64,000 nt of DNA, from positions 1-64,000 of the forward strand of contig CALTDI010000002.1 in assembly GCA_943842505.1 (NCBI GenBank), written 5' to 3'. The position numbers and the translations under genes were made by a program. This DNA is from an uncultured Pseudomonadales bacterium. GTDB lineage: Bacteria; Pseudomonadota; Gammaproteobacteria; Pseudomonadales; Pseudohongiellaceae. This document shows, piece by piece, positions 8,078-18,767 of this stretch (position 1 is the first letter of the stretch; each line of letters starts with the position of its first letter). Below the pieces are notes generated by a model. The model did no database searches and was not told where the DNA came from. It worked only from the letters and a program-made list of their open reading frames with translations.

Positions 8078-9439
8078 ATGGCTCTATCGAAGTTGGCGCA
8101 AGAATTGAAAGGTGAATTACTGGGTGAAGACGTGATGTTTTCAAAGATTTCCACCGATACTCGATCCATTGAGAAGGGTGACCTATACCTCGCTCTGGTA
8201 GGAGATAATTTCGACGGAAACAGTTTCACCGAAGCGGCGGCAAGTTCGGGTGCTATTGCTGCCATAGTTTCAAGGGAAGTTCAGTCCTTACTGCCTGTGT
8301 TAAGAGTAGCGGATACCCATGTGGCTCTCGGCAAGATCGCAAACCTGAATCGTCGGCGCAGTGATGCAAAAGTGGTTGCGCTAACAGGAAGTCAGGGCAA
8401 GACCACGGTAAAGGAAATGCTGGGAGCGATTCTGAGTGACGCAGCCGAAACCCTTGCCACACAAGCTAACCTGAACAATACCATCGGTGTGCCACTTACC
8501 CTGTTGCAGATAGAAGAGAAGCATCGCTATGTGGTCATCGAGATGGGGGCGAACAAAGCCGGGGAAATTGCATTTAGTGTGACGGCTACGGAGCCCGACA
8601 TTGCGCTAATAACTAATGCAAGCCCTGCGCATATCGAAGGCTTTGGTTCGCTACAGGGCATCGTTGCCGCCAAGGGTGAAATTATCGATGGCCTAAAGAG
8701 CGCGGGCATCATGTTGCTCAATGCAGACGACAGCTATGTGGGGGATTGGGCGCAGCGAGCGGCGGATAAAAAGATTGTAAGATTCAGCCTGAGTAATGCA
8801 ACGGGAGATTCGCAGTACTTCGCATCGTCACTTGTAGAGCATGAGGACGGGGCTAGTCAGTTCACGCTGCATACACCGCGTGGAGAGCAGACTCTTACTA
8901 CTCATTTTATGGGCAAACATAATGTATTTAATGTCGTAGCTGCCACGGCCGCGGCAATGGAAGCCGGTGCTACTCTGCAGAATGTGGTTCGGGGACTGGC
9001 GAACTTGCATCCGGTAGCAGGAAGATTGTCGCGATTGTCTGGGTTGAATGGAAGTAATCTAATCGATGATAGTTATAACGCAAGCCCCGGATCTTTCTTT
9101 GCGGCTATCGATGTTTTATCGGGTCTGAAAGGGCAGAAGATTCTGGTGATGGGCGACATGAAAGAGCTGGGCGATGATACCGATTCTGCACACAGTAGTG
9201 TGGGGCAGTATGCGTCAGAATCTACTATCGACGAAGTTTGGGCTGTAGGCGAAAAGTCTAAATTGGCGGTCGATGCTTGCGCAGCCAAGGGTAGGCATTT
9301 CGAAGACAAAGAAGCGCTTATTGCGGCGCTAATTGCTATTTCGAACCCGAGTCTGACGATGCTAATTAAAGGGTCGCGCGGGGCCAAAATGAATGAAGTT
9401 GTCACCGCTCTGAAAATTGACGGAGAAACAGAATGTTAG
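8078..9439 (+). CDS. murF: UDP-MurNAc-tripeptide:D-Ala-D-Ala ligase MurF
   Basis: About 453 residues, the family size. The N-terminal Mur domain has [17 protein letters not shown]; the central ATP loop is [24 protein letters not shown] and the C-terminal [10 protein letters not shown] are MurF signatures. It adds the D-Ala-D-Ala made by Ddl (encoded at 15656) to the UDP-MurNAc tripeptide. ATG at 8078 is preferred; an in-frame TTG at 8066 would add four residues. The 3' end overlaps mraY by 7 nt. Confidence 0.95.
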   Translation: MALSKLAQELKGELLGEDVMFSKISTDTRSIEKGDLYLALVGDNFDGNSFTEAAASSGAIAAIVSREVQSLLPVLRVADTHVALGKIANLNRRRSDAKVVALTGSQGKTTVKEMLGAILSDAAETLATQANLNNTIGVPLTLLQIEEKHRYVVIEMGANKAGEIAFSVTATEPDIALITNASPAHIEGFGSLQGIVAAKGEIIDGLKSAGIMLLNADDSYVGDWAQRAADKKIVRFSLSNATGDSQYFASSLVEHEDGASQFTLHTPRGEQTLTTHFMGKHNVFNVVAATAAAMEAGATLQNVVRGLANLHPVAGRLSRLSGLNGSNLIDDSYNASPGSFFAAIDVLSGLKGQKILVMGDMKELGDDTDSAHSSVGQYASESTIDEVWAVGEKSKLAVDACAAKGRHFEDKEALIAALIAISNPSLTMLIKGSRGAKMNEVVTALKIDGETEC

Positions 9440-10515
9440 TTTGGCTATCAGACTACTTAATCCAGTTCGATAATAGTTTTTCCGTTCTTCAATACATTAC
9501 GGTGCGCGGCATCTTTAGTATTTTGACGGCGCTTGGAATTTCGCTGCTTATCGGTCCGACCATGATTCGGCGATTGAACTACCATCAGATCGGACAAGTG
9601 GTGCGCGACGATGGTCCACAGTCGCATCTTAGCAAGGCTGGCACGCCGACAATGGGTGGAGCGCTAATACTCGTTAGTATCGCTCTAAGCACACTGTTGT
9701 GGGCCGACCTTGCTAACCACTATGTCTGGGTGGTTCTTCTGGTCACCGTGCTATTTGGTGCGATTGGTTGGGTAGATGATTATCGAAAAGTCTTCCGGCA
9801 GAATACAGCCGGTTTATCGGCGCGCTGGAAACTTTTCTGGCAGACCTCTATTGGCCTGGTTGCCGCAATTGCTCTGTATTACACGGCGTTTAGTCCTGTT
9901 GAGACCAGTTATATAGTGCCGTTCTTCAAAGATGTATCTATCAATACTGGCATTATCTATATCGCCCTAAGTTGTTTCATCATCGTAGGCTTCAGTAATG
10001 CAGTAAACCTAACCGATGGTCTCGATGGCCTCGCGATACTGCCCACTGTGATGGTTGGCGGTGCTCTGGGAGTTATTGCCTATTTGGCCGGTCACGTGGA
10101 ATTCTCAGCCTACCTGAATATCCCTTACGTTGTTGGGTCTGGGGAGGTAGTTATCTTTGCAGGAGCTCTGCTGGGTTCCGGTCTGGGGTTTCTTTGGTTT
10201 AACACCTACCCCGCACAGATTTTCATGGGCGACGTAGGAGCGCTTGCGCTCGGTGCTGCTCTAGCTGTTATGGCGATTATCTCAAGGCATGAGATTGTTC
10301 TGTTTATTATGGGTGGCATCTTTGTAGCCGAGACAGCGTCGGTAATTATTCAGGTAACTTCTTTTAAGTTGACCGGAAAGCGAATTTTTCGGATGGCACC
10401 GCTACATCATCACTTTGAGTTGAAGGGTTGGCCAGAACCGAGAGTTATTGTTCGATTTTGGATTATTACTGTCATGTTAGTGCTGTTTGGCTTAGCTACC
10501 TTGAAGCTACGCTAA
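9433..10515 (+). CDS. mraY: Phospho-MurNAc-pentapeptide translocase MraY
   Basis: 360 residues, family length, with about ten membrane helices. The conserved cytoplasmic loops are present: GTPTMGG near residue 72, GWVDDYRK (Mg-binding Asp pair), [21 protein letters not shown] and the histidine-rich APLHHHFEL. The enzyme transfers phospho-MurNAc-pentapeptide to undecaprenyl phosphate, giving lipid I. It overlaps the end of murF and precedes murD by 23 bp. Confidence 0.97.
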   Translation: MLVWLSDYLIQFDNSFSVLQYITVRGIFSILTALGISLLIGPTMIRRLNYHQIGQVVRDDGPQSHLSKAGTPTMGGALILVSIALSTLLWADLANHYVWVVLLVTVLFGAIGWVDDYRKVFRQNTAGLSARWKLFWQTSIGLVAAIALYYTAFSPVETSYIVPFFKDVSINTGIIYIALSCFIIVGFSNAVNLTDGLDGLAILPTVMVGGALGVIAYLAGHVEFSAYLNIPYVVGSGEVVIFAGALLGSGLGFLWFNTYPAQIFMGDVGALALGAALAVMAIISRHEIVLFIMGGIFVAETASVIIQVTSFKLTGKRIFRMAPLHHHFELKGWPEPRVIVRFWIITVMLVLFGLATLKLR

Positions 10516-10538
10516 ATAAATATTTGGAATAAGACTGG

Positions 10539-11900
10539 ATGGCGACTGACAACGACGACCGCCTTACCATTATTGTTGGGCTCGGTGATACCGGTCTTTC
10601 CTGCGTGAGGTATTTCACTTCTTTAGGTGAAAAAATCAAGGTAGTCGATAGCCGAGAACAGCCGCCAGGATTGGTAGTTCTAAATGAGTTATTTCCGGAT
10701 GTCGAATGTGAGTTGGGCGAGTTTAGAGTGGAGACCTTGTTGTCTGCGAAGCAACTTGTCGTTAGTCCTGGTGTGAGCATACGTGGTGCGGCTATAAGTG
10801 CCGCAATTGATGCGGGTATTTCAATTACCGGTGACATCGATATTTTTGCGAAGCAAGTAAGCGCGCCGATCATTGCGGTTACAGGCTCAAATGGCAAGAG
10901 CACGGTAGTGGCAATGCTAGCCGAGATACTTAGAAGCTCGGGAAGGAAATTTGGACTTGGTGGGAATCTGGACGGTAAGAACTTTAAGCCGGCTCTGGAC
11001 TTGCTAAGCGAGACTGCTAAGGATTTGTACGTGTTGGAATTGTCTAGTTTTCAGCTGGAGACAACAGAAGAGTTAGGTGCCGAAGTGGCCACTATTCTAA
11101 ATCTTAGTGCGGATCATATGGATAGGTATGAGGGCATAGAAGACTACCATCAAGCCAAGCAGAAAATTTTCGCTGGCAGCAAGCAGATAGTGGTCAATCG
11201 CGATGACAAAGACAGTCATCCGCCGGTAGCAACAGACGCGACAGTCTGGGAGTTTGGGTTTGGGCGTCCCGGGGTAAACGGCCTCGGTGTGTTAGAGGAA
11301 GGTGGTGATAGATATCTCGCTTACCAATTTGAAAAGATTGTCTCTGTAAGTGAGTTGAAGGTTTTTGGGCAGCACAATATTTCGAATGTGCTAGCTGCGG
11401 TTGCACTGGCTATGGCAGTAGATGTTGATATGGAATCAATTAGAAAAGCAATCAGAGAGTTTGCCGGTCTGCCACACAGGTGTCAGTGGGTGACGAACGT
11501 TAATGGTGTCGAGTTCTATAATGATTCGAAAGGGACCAACGTAGGCGCAACAGTGGCTGCCGTTGAGGGGTTGGGCGAGCATATTTCGGGACATATAGTC
11601 TTGATCGCCGGTGGCCAGGGGAAGGGAGCCGACTTTTCTGCGTTGGTGCCGGCGATGAACAAATGGGGAAAGGCAATTGTGTTAATAGGTCAGGATGCGG
11701 CGGAAATGGCGGGATATTTTAATGCCGATTTTCAGACTTACTTCGCAGGCGATATGGACAATGCCGTAGAGATCGCCCTGCAGCAGGCAAGTGATGGCGA
11801 TGCGGTTCTGCTTTCACCAGCCTGTGCCAGCTTTGACATGTTTGAAAATTTTCAGCACCGAGGGTTCTCATTTATAGAATCTGTGGAGACCTTGCAATGA
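10539..11900 (+). CDS. murD: UDP-MurNAc-L-Ala:D-Glu ligase MurD
   Basis: 453 residues. The N-terminal Rossmann-like domain (IIVGLGDTGLSC) is followed by the ATP loop VTGSNGKSTVVAML, the LELSSFQLE block, FYNDSKGTN and the C-terminal LLSPACASFDMF, which is characteristic of MurD. It adds D-glutamate to UDP-MurNAc-L-Ala. The stop overlaps the ftsW start by 4 nt (ATGA-type coupling). Confidence 0.97.
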   Translation: MATDNDDRLTIIVGLGDTGLSCVRYFTSLGEKIKVVDSREQPPGLVVLNELFPDVECELGEFRVETLLSAKQLVVSPGVSIRGAAISAAIDAGISITGDIDIFAKQVSAPIIAVTGSNGKSTVVAMLAEILRSSGRKFGLGGNLDGKNFKPALDLLSETAKDLYVLELSSFQLETTEELGAEVATILNLSADHMDRYEGIEDYHQAKQKIFAGSKQIVVNRDDKDSHPPVATDATVWEFGFGRPGVNGLGVLEEGGDRYLAYQFEKIVSVSELKVFGQHNISNVLAAVALAMAVDVDMESIRKAIREFAGLPHRCQWVTNVNGVEFYNDSKGTNVGATVAAVEGLGEHISGHIVLIAGGQGKGADFSALVPAMNKWGKAIVLIGQDAAEMAGYFNADFQTYFAGDMDNAVEIALQQASDGDAVLLSPACASFDMFENFQHRGFSFIESVETLQ

Positions 11901-13075
11901 GCATGGCCAGGGCAATAATGCCCAAGAATAATCTAGTCGATTCGATTCAGCCGCGACCGTTGAACAGTATCTTGCTGTGCACGTTTCTGTTGTTATTTCT
12001 TGGGCTGCTAATGATGACTTCCGCCTCGGTGGAGATCGCCAACAGTCAATACTCTGATCCGTTTTTCTTTCTTAAGCGTCAGCTCATATTTGCTGTTATC
12101 GGTGTATTCGTTCTGGCGATCACCTTACAGATTCCGATCGCAACCTGGCGTGCGCAGAGCTGGAATTTGCTGATGGGCTCTTTTCTGCTGCTGTTATTGG
12201 TGCTCGTTCCAGGTGTTGGCGAATCGGTTAAGGGCAGCACCAGAAGAATAGATCTCGTTGTATTCGACCTGCAGCCTTCGGAATTGGCAAAGGTATTTAT
12301 CGTCGTCTATCTCGCTGCGTTTATGGAGAGGCAGCTGGATGAGGTTAGAGAGAAGTGGTCCGGTTTCTACAAACCCCTGCTTGTGGTCGGAGCGGCAGTG
12401 GTCCTTCTTCATTTTCAGCCGGACCATGGAACGATGGTGATCCTTACGCTCACTGCGCTGTGTATGATATTCCTGGCGGGAGCGAAGCTGCATCGCATTC
12501 TCTTGATGCTGGCTCTGTGCCTGGGTGGAATCGCTCTGCTGGCGGTTATGAAGCCCTATGTCATTGATAGAATCAACTCGTTTCTTGACCCCTGGGCCGT
12601 AGAGAATGTCACGAATGGCGGTTACCAACAGGCCATGGCTCAGGTTGCCTTTGGTCGTGGAGAATGGTTCGGTATTGGGTTGGGAAACAGCATACAGAAA
12701 CTTTATTTTCTTCCCGAGGCGCACAATGACTTCGTGCTTGCCATTATCGGCGAAGAGTTGGGTCTGATAGGCGTGGCTACGGTGATTCTTCTCTTTTCGG
12801 TTCTCATCTATAAAGCATTTGCTATTGGGCAGAAAGCGCAGCAAGAAAATCGTCTATTTGCCGCATTTTTCGCCTATGGCCTTGGCCTGCTTTTCTCTGG
12901 TCAGACGATGATCAACGTAGGGGCCAGCATAAGCCTGCTTCCTGTGAAGGGCTTAACGCTTCCGTTTCTTAGTTATGGTGGCGCGAGTCTCATTATGAGT
13001 TTCTTCATGATAGGGCTATTGGTTCGCATTCAATATGAAACCGATAACAACATCGACGATGAGGGTGGGGCATAG
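11897..13075 (+). CDS. ftsW: Septal peptidoglycan glycosyltransferase FtsW (SEDS family)
   Basis: 392 residues with about ten membrane helices. SEDS signatures are clear: GSTRRIDL, LQPSELAKV, FQPDHGTM, the NDFVLAIIGEELG region, and LPFLSYGGASLI near the C-terminus. FtsW polymerises lipid II at the septum together with FtsI. The start overlaps the murD stop. The gene ends one base before murG, so the two are likely coupled. Confidence 0.97.
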   Translation: MSMARAIMPKNNLVDSIQPRPLNSILLCTFLLLFLGLLMMTSASVEIANSQYSDPFFFLKRQLIFAVIGVFVLAITLQIPIATWRAQSWNLLMGSFLLLLLVLVPGVGESVKGSTRRIDLVVFDLQPSELAKVFIVVYLAAFMERQLDEVREKWSGFYKPLLVVGAAVVLLHFQPDHGTMVILTLTALCMIFLAGAKLHRILLMLALCLGGIALLAVMKPYVIDRINSFLDPWAVENVTNGGYQQAMAQVAFGRGEWFGIGLGNSIQKLYFLPEAHNDFVLAIIGEELGLIGVATVILLFSVLIYKAFAIGQKAQQENRLFAAFFAYGLGLLFSGQTMINVGASISLLPVKGLTLPFLSYGGASLIMSFFMIGLLVRIQYETDNNIDDEGGA

Positions 13076-14182
13076 ATGACTATGCCCAGGGAAGACATGA
13101 CGGTACTGATCATGGCTGCCGGCACCGGGGGGCATGTATTTCCCGCGTTATCGATTGCCCAGAAATTACGCGAGCACAATGTGCGTACCGAATGGATGGG
13201 AACGCATCAGGGTATGGAGAATCAACTGCTTGAGGGAACCGGCATTAAGATTCATGCCGTCTCTGCGAAAGGCCTTAAAGGCAAGGGAGTTGTTCGCCTC
13301 TTGTTTGCGCCGTTCATGCTAGTGCAGGCGCTCATTCAATCTATGCGTGTGTTGTCCAGTGTGAATCCTGATTGCGTATTGGGTATGGGTGGTTTCGTTT
13401 CCGGACCGGGCGGCCTCGCAGCAAAGATTACAGGCAGAAAACTGGTAATTCATGAGCAGAATGCCGTGCCGGGTTTCACCAACAAATTACTCTCAAAGAT
13501 CGCCAATCTGGTGTTTGAGGCTTTTCCGAATACATTTCCCAGCAGCGATAAAGTGCTCTACACGGGGAACCCATTGCGCAGCGAGATTGCGGCGCTCGCA
13601 GAGCGGTCGCGACTGTTTGAAAAATCATCGAGGCCGCTGCAACTACTGGTTCTGGGGGGAAGTCAGGGTGCGCTCGCGATCAACGAGGTAGTGCCGGAAT
13701 TGTTGGCGCACTGGCCTGGGCAGAACCGTCCCTGCGTACTTCATCAGACAGGTGAGCGAACCCTGGATCTAACTCAGGCGCTCTATAAAGATAAGGGTTT
13801 GAGCGCGACTGAGGGAATAGAGGTGGTGCCCTTTATTAGTAATATGGCTGAAGCCTATGGTTGGGCCGATCTGGTTATTTGCCGGTCCGGCGCGAGTACA
13901 GTAAGTGAGATTGCCGCGGTTGGTTTGCCTTCGATATTGGTTCCTTATCCTCACCATAGTGACCAGCAGCAGAAGCACAACGCGAATTGGTTAGTAAACG
14001 CGGGTGCCGCATTTCTATTGGAGCAAAAAGACTTAACCCTGGCCGCGCTCAGTACATTGCTGCTCGATCTCGATACGAATCGCAGTAAGTTGCAGCAGAT
14101 GAGCGATACAGCCAGGTCAATATCGATCTGTGACGCCGACGAGCTAATCGCGTCACGTTGTATGGAGCTAGCTCATGCATAG
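13076..14182 (+). CDS. murG: UDP-GlcNAc:lipid I N-acetylglucosaminyltransferase MurG
   Basis: 368 residues, GT28 fold. The N-terminal [16 protein letters not shown] loop, then [32 protein letters not shown], and the C-domain motif [18 protein letters not shown] are the MurG signatures. It converts lipid I to lipid II at the inner face of the membrane. Translation may begin at 13076 or at the in-frame ATG at 13097 ([12 protein letters not shown]). The 3' end overlaps murC by 8 nt. Confidence 0.97.
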   Translation: MTMPREDMTVLIMAAGTGGHVFPALSIAQKLREHNVRTEWMGTHQGMENQLLEGTGIKIHAVSAKGLKGKGVVRLLFAPFMLVQALIQSMRVLSSVNPDCVLGMGGFVSGPGGLAAKITGRKLVIHEQNAVPGFTNKLLSKIANLVFEAFPNTFPSSDKVLYTGNPLRSEIAALAERSRLFEKSSRPLQLLVLGGSQGALAINEVVPELLAHWPGQNRPCVLHQTGERTLDLTQALYKDKGLSATEGIEVVPFISNMAEAYGWADLVICRSGASTVSEIAAVGLPSILVPYPHHSDQQQKHNANWLVNAGAAFLLEQKDLTLAALSTLLLDLDTNRSKLQQMSDTARSISICDADELIASRCMELAHA

Positions 14183-15602
14183 TGCGGCTAATCGACATGT
14201 TATCCCTGAGATGCGGCGCATCAATAAGCTGCATTTCGTTGGCATAGGTGGCGCTGGCATGTGCGGCGTGGCCGAGGTGTTGCTCAACCAGGGTTATAAA
14301 ATCAGCGGGTCTGATCTCAAGGAGTCGCGGAATACTGTGCGGCTAGCATCGATGGGGGCGGAAATCTTTTTCGGCCACGATGCGAAAAATGTAGAGAATG
14401 CCGACGTTGTGGTTTATTCGAGTGCCATCGATGAGCGAAATCCGGAAATAAAGAAGGCAATCAAAGACTCGAAGCCGCTGATCGCGAGGGCTGAGATGTT
14501 GGCGGAGTTGATGCGCTATCGCCACTCCATCGCGATTGCTGGCACCCATGGCAAGACGACGACAACAAGCATCGTTGCCTCGGTATTGGCAGAAGCTGGC
14601 TTCGATCCAACTTTTGTTATCGGAGGCTTGCTGAATAGTGCGGGCACTAACGCGCGGCTGGGGGAAAGCAGATACCTAGTGGCTGAGGCTGACGAGAGCG
14701 ATGCTTCCTTTATGCATCTGCAGCCAATGGTGGCGGTGGTCACCAACATAGAAGCGGATCACATGAGTACCTATGGGGGGGATTTCGAGAATCTGAAGAA
14801 ATACTTCGTCGATTTTCTACACAATCTCCCGTTTTATGGCTTGGCCGTACTGTGTATCGACGACCCGGTCGTGCGTGAAATATTGCCACGAATATCCAGG
14901 CCAAAAATCACTTATGGCTTTGCCGAAGATGCGGACTTTAGAATAACGAATCTGACACAGCAGCAGCACATTACCGAATTTGAGATCGTCAGAAAGGAAG
15001 CGAAAGACACGGTGAAGATCTCTCTCAACATGCCCGGTCGTCATAATGCATTAAATGCAACTGCGGCGGTGGCAATAGCAACCGATGAGGGGGTTCGCTC
15101 AGAGGATATCCAAAATGGCATTAAGAAATTCTCAGGAGTAGGTCGCCGCTTCGATGTGCAGGGAGAATTCGAGGTTGGCGGGGGAACGGTCATGCTTATC
15201 GATGACTATGGCCACCACCCAACCGAGGTCGCCGCGACGCTGCGTGCTCTGCGTGAAGGCTGGCCTGACAATCGACTCGTTATGGTCTACCAGCCCCATC
15301 GCTATAGCCGCACCAAGGACTTGTATGAGGACTTTGTGGAGGTGCTGGGGGAGGCTGACGTTCTACTTCTGCTTGAGGTGTATTCGGCAGGGGAGAAGAA
15401 AATCGCCAGCGCGGACTCTCGAAGCCTCTGTCGTAGTATCAGATTACGCGGAAAAGTCGATCCTGTGTACGTCAAAAAAGAGTCTGAGGTGCATGGAATA
15501 TTGAGCGAGCTAATCCTCCCCGGAGACATCATTTTGACGCAGGGAGCCGGAAGTGTGGGTTCTTTAGCCAAACAATTGGCCAAAACCGGATTTAAGGCTT
15601 AA
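14175..15602 (+). CDS. murC: UDP-MurNAc:L-alanine ligase MurC
   Basis: 475 residues. [16 protein letters not shown] near the N-terminus, the ATP loop [23 protein letters not shown], and the C-domain [14 protein letters not shown] with YQPHRYSRT are diagnostic of MurC, which adds L-Ala to UDP-MurNAc as the first stem residue. An ATG at 14211 ([14 protein letters not shown]) would give a start closer to other MurC proteins than the 14175 ATG. It is followed by a 53-bp gap, one of the larger gaps in the cluster, before ddl. Confidence 0.97.
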   Translation: MHSAANRHVIPEMRRINKLHFVGIGGAGMCGVAEVLLNQGYKISGSDLKESRNTVRLASMGAEIFFGHDAKNVENADVVVYSSAIDERNPEIKKAIKDSKPLIARAEMLAELMRYRHSIAIAGTHGKTTTTSIVASVLAEAGFDPTFVIGGLLNSAGTNARLGESRYLVAEADESDASFMHLQPMVAVVTNIEADHMSTYGGDFENLKKYFVDFLHNLPFYGLAVLCIDDPVVREILPRISRPKITYGFAEDADFRITNLTQQQHITEFEIVRKEAKDTVKISLNMPGRHNALNATAAVAIATDEGVRSEDIQNGIKKFSGVGRRFDVQGEFEVGGGTVMLIDDYGHHPTEVAATLRALREGWPDNRLVMVYQPHRYSRTKDLYEDFVEVLGEADVLLLLEVYSAGEKKIASADSRSLCRSIRLRGKVDPVYVKKESEVHGILSELILPGDIILTQGAGSVGSLAKQLAKTGFKA

Positions 15603-15655
15603 TTAATTGATTTTTATAGAAGATTTTTTGCATTTAACGGTCAAGAAATTGAGAA

Positions 15656-16594
15656 ATGAGAACGATAAATAAAGAGAATATTAGCGCAAGTTGTGGGCAC
15701 GTTCTGGTGCTGAAAGGCGGGACGTCACCAGAGCGTGAAATATCCCTGTTAAGCGGTGAGGCTGTCTATCAGGGGCTGCTGAGATTGGGCATAAATGCCA
15801 GTGTTCTGGATGTAGGCGATAGCGTTGTCGCAGACCTGCAAAATCTAAAGCCAGATTTGGTTTTTAACATGCTGCATGGGCAGGGTGGGGAAGACGGAAC
15901 AATGCAGGGGTTTCTTGAGCTGCTCAAGATTCCCTACACCGGGAGTGGTGTGCTGGCGTCGGCGCTTGCCATGGACAAGGTGAAAAGCAAGTTGATTTGG
16001 CAGCGATTGGGTTTGAACACTGCCGATTTTGAAATGCTAAGCGCGGAAACTGATTGGCAGCTGGTAATCGATAAGTTTGAGGTCGTCGTGGTAAAGCCAG
16101 TAAATGGTGGTTCAAGCCTCGGCATAGCAATTGTGAAAGACGCAGCCGGTCTGCAGCAGCAATTTGAGCTGGCGAGTAAATTTGATTCAGAGGTAATGGC
16201 AGAGAAGTGTGTTGTCGGCAAAGAGTTTTCAGTAGGTGTGATAGATGAGCATCTGCTTCCGGCAGTTCAGCTGAGCACAAAGAGGGAGTTCTTCGATTTT
16301 GATGCGAAGTACATCGATGAGGACACCGAGATAATTTGTCCTGCTCCACTAAGTGATGACCAGCGGCAGGAACTTAACGAACTGGTAAGTGCTGCGTATA
16401 CAAGTCTTGACTGCAAGGGTTTGGCCAGAGTGGATGTTATGCAAGATCAAGACGGTGCTTTTTATCTTCTGGAAGTAAATACGATTCCTGGCATGACCGA
16501 TCATAGTTTTGTGCCAATAGCAGCAAAGAAATCGGGAACGAGTTTCGACGAACTATTATTAACCGTGTTAGAGCTAAATCAGGCTGCGAGCTAA
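15656..16594 (+). CDS. ddlB: D-alanine-D-alanine ligase (DdlB type)
   Basis: 312 residues, ATP-grasp fold. LKGGTSPEREISLLSG is the N-terminal signature; HGQGGEDGTMQGFLE, the VKPVNGGSSLG nucleotide loop, and RVDVMQD...LEVNTIPGMTDHS carry the ATP/Mg ligands. It makes D-Ala-D-Ala for MurF. The dcw location identifies it as the DdlB-type copy. ftsQ follows after 3 bp. Confidence 0.96.
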   Translation: MRTINKENISASCGHVLVLKGGTSPEREISLLSGEAVYQGLLRLGINASVLDVGDSVVADLQNLKPDLVFNMLHGQGGEDGTMQGFLELLKIPYTGSGVLASALAMDKVKSKLIWQRLGLNTADFEMLSAETDWQLVIDKFEVVVVKPVNGGSSLGIAIVKDAAGLQQQFELASKFDSEVMAEKCVVGKEFSVGVIDEHLLPAVQLSTKREFFDFDAKYIDEDTEIICPAPLSDDQRQELNELVSAAYTSLDCKGLARVDVMQDQDGAFYLLEVNTIPGMTDHSFVPIAAKKSGTSFDELLLTVLELNQAAS

Positions 16595-16597
16595 ACA

Positions 16598-17413
16598 ATG
16601 GCAACTGTAAGTAGAGCAATTAGGACTGGAAGCGGCATTCATTCTACGCGCCGCAATTCTCTGTCGGGGAACCAGCCGCTCAAACCTAAGTCTTCTGGCA
16701 GGCGAGTACTGATTATGTTGTCTGGCCTGGTAGTCTGTGCCGCTTTGCTGGTAGATCAGAACAAGGCAACTATTTCTGGCTTCCTGAACCGACCGGTTAG
16801 CAAGGTTAGAATCGAAAATCAGTGGCAGAGAATCAGCGAGGCCGAGGTGAGTACTGTCTTAGCTCCGTTTATGGGAAATGGTTTCTTCGATTTCAATGTT
16901 GGGCAGGCAAAACAGCAGCTAGAACTTCATCCCTGGGTCTTGCAGGCATCGGTTAAACGGATTTGGCCGGACACTTTATCTCTACTCCTTACCGAGCAGG
17001 TAGCTATAGCCCGTTGGGGTGATCAGCAGTTATTAAATCAGTACGGCGAAATATTTCAGCCAAATCGAGTTAGTGAGTTGAGTTCACTCCCTCTGCTAAC
17101 GGGGCCGGAAGAGAGTCAAGAGACAGTCATGCTTCAGTACCAAAAACTCAATCAAGTCTTGTTTCCAGCGGGTCTGCGGCTGTCTGGTTTAAGCCTGAGC
17201 AAGCGCGGTAGCTGGGAGTATGTACTCAACGAAAATATGAAAGTTGCTGCTGGCAGGGAAGACGTATTCGAGAAGACGCAACGCTTCGTGGATTTTTACC
17301 AGAGTCAGCCTTCAGAGCGGTCTTCTAAATTTCTCTCAATTGATTTGAGATACGGAAACGGCATAGCGGTTAAAGATATTGAGTCAGATTTTACTGGAGT
17401 GGCAATTCTGTGA
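16598..17413 (+). CDS. ftsQ: Cell division protein FtsQ
   Basis: 271 residues: a basic cytoplasmic tail of about 35 residues, one transmembrane helix (about 38-55), then a POTRA domain beginning VSKVRIENQWQRISEAEV and the FtsQ beta domain (WPDTLSLLLTEQVAIARWG). FtsQ scaffolds FtsL and FtsB at the divisome. Its position between ddl and ftsA is canonical. The gap to ftsA is 60 bp and could hold a promoter for ftsAZ, although no clear one was identified. Confidence 0.94.
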   Translation: MATVSRAIRTGSGIHSTRRNSLSGNQPLKPKSSGRRVLIMLSGLVVCAALLVDQNKATISGFLNRPVSKVRIENQWQRISEAEVSTVLAPFMGNGFFDFNVGQAKQQLELHPWVLQASVKRIWPDTLSLLLTEQVAIARWGDQQLLNQYGEIFQPNRVSELSSLPLLTGPEESQETVMLQYQKLNQVLFPAGLRLSGLSLSKRGSWEYVLNENMKVAAGREDVFEKTQRFVDFYQSQPSERSSKFLSIDLRYGNGIAVKDIESDFTGVAIL

Positions 17414-17473
17414 GTCAGTTCCACCAAACAATGCACATTTCTTTCACCGACACTTGCCTGGAGAATTCGAGCA

Positions 17474-18709
17474 ATGAATGAATCAGCAAGCGATAATATG
17501 ATTGTCGGGCTAGATATCGGCACTTCCAAGGTCGTAGCAATAGTCGGGGATATTAATTCTGACGGCGGTCTGGACATCGTTGGTATTGGCAGCCATCGCT
17601 CGCGCGGTCTTAAGAAGGGGACTGTGGTCAATATCGAATCAACTGTCGAATCTATTCAGCGCGCGATCGAGGAAGCCGAACTCATGGCTGGTTGTCAGAT
17701 ACATTCAGTCTATGCCGGCATCGCGGGTAGTCATATCCGAAGCATGAATTCTCATGGAATCGTAGCGATTCGAGACGGTGAAGTTATGCGGGCGGATATC
17801 GAAAGAGTGATCGATGCCGCGCAAGCCGTAGCGATTCCTGCAGATCAAAAAGTTCTTCATATTCTTCCGCAAGAATACATTATTGATTCGCAAGAAGGCG
17901 TTAAAGAACCCCTGGGCATGTCGGGTGTTCGTCTCGAGGCCAAAGTCCATCTCGTTACCTGTGCGATAAACGCCGTGCAGAATATTGAGAAGTGTATTCG
18001 TCGCTGCGGCTTGGAGACAGATGAGATTATTTTGGAGCAGTTGGCGTCAGCCTATAGCGTTCTTACTGAAGATGAGAAGGAGCTCGGTGTTTGTCTTGTT
18101 GATATCGGTGGGGGTACGACGGATATCGCGATCTTTACCGAGGGAGCCATTCGTCATACGGGCGTAATTCCAATCGCTGGTGATCAGGTAACCAATGACA
18201 TCGCCATGGCGCTGCGAACGCCTACAGAAAATGCTGAAGAGATAAAGATCAAATATGCCTGTGCGCTCACTCAGCTAGCGAGTGCGGATGAGACCTTAAA
18301 AGTTCCCAGTGTCGGAGATCGAGCCCCACGGGAACTTTCAAGACAGGCGTTGGCCGAAGTTGTCGAGCCGCGTTACGACGAATTGTTTACCCTGGTGCAG
18401 GCTGAGTTGCAGCGAAGTGGATTCGAAAATCTTCTCGCCGCGGGCATAGTACTAACTGGTGGCACTAGTAAAATGGAAGGCGTCATAGATTTGGCGGAAG
18501 AAATATTTCATGCGCCTGTTCGTATAGGTGCGCCTCACAATGTTAACGGTTTAGCCGATATCGTAAGAAACCCGATCTATTCTACTGGAGTTGGGTTATT
18601 GCTGTATGGCTTGAAGCAGTATCAAGAACGAGGTGGTATAGAACCGAAGCGCGAGCCGCAGATTCAAATCGTGGACAGGGTAAAAAACTGGTTCCAGGGA
18701 AATTTTTAA
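17474..18709 (+). CDS. ftsA: Cell division protein FtsA
   Basis: 411 residues, actin/Hsp70-like ATPase fold. The phosphate-1 loop IVGLDIGTSKVVAIVGD, LVDIGGGTTDIAIF (phosphate 2) and GIVLTGGTSKMEGV (adenosine motif) are visible. The C-terminal VKNWFQGNF is the amphipathic membrane-targeting helix. FtsA tethers FtsZ filaments to the inner membrane. It ends 58 bp before ftsZ. Confidence 0.97.
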   Translation: MNESASDNMIVGLDIGTSKVVAIVGDINSDGGLDIVGIGSHRSRGLKKGTVVNIESTVESIQRAIEEAELMAGCQIHSVYAGIAGSHIRSMNSHGIVAIRDGEVMRADIERVIDAAQAVAIPADQKVLHILPQEYIIDSQEGVKEPLGMSGVRLEAKVHLVTCAINAVQNIEKCIRRCGLETDEIILEQLASAYSVLTEDEKELGVCLVDIGGGTTDIAIFTEGAIRHTGVIPIAGDQVTNDIAMALRTPTENAEEIKIKYACALTQLASADETLKVPSVGDRAPRELSRQALAEVVEPRYDELFTLVQAELQRSGFENLLAAGIVLTGGTSKMEGVIDLAEEIFHAPVRIGAPHNVNGLADIVRNPIYSTGVGLLLYGLKQYQERGGIEPKREPQIQIVDRVKNWFQGNF

Positions 18710-18767
18710 TTTTAATCTAAACAGTCAATAACCAATACAGTAAAAGAATCATTAATGAGGGGGCTAT

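Noticed and set aside
12194..12844. A 216-codon minus-strand frame within ftsW
   Set aside because: Antisense to a highly conserved membrane protein, Gln/His/Arg-rich composition, no RBS; shadow frame.
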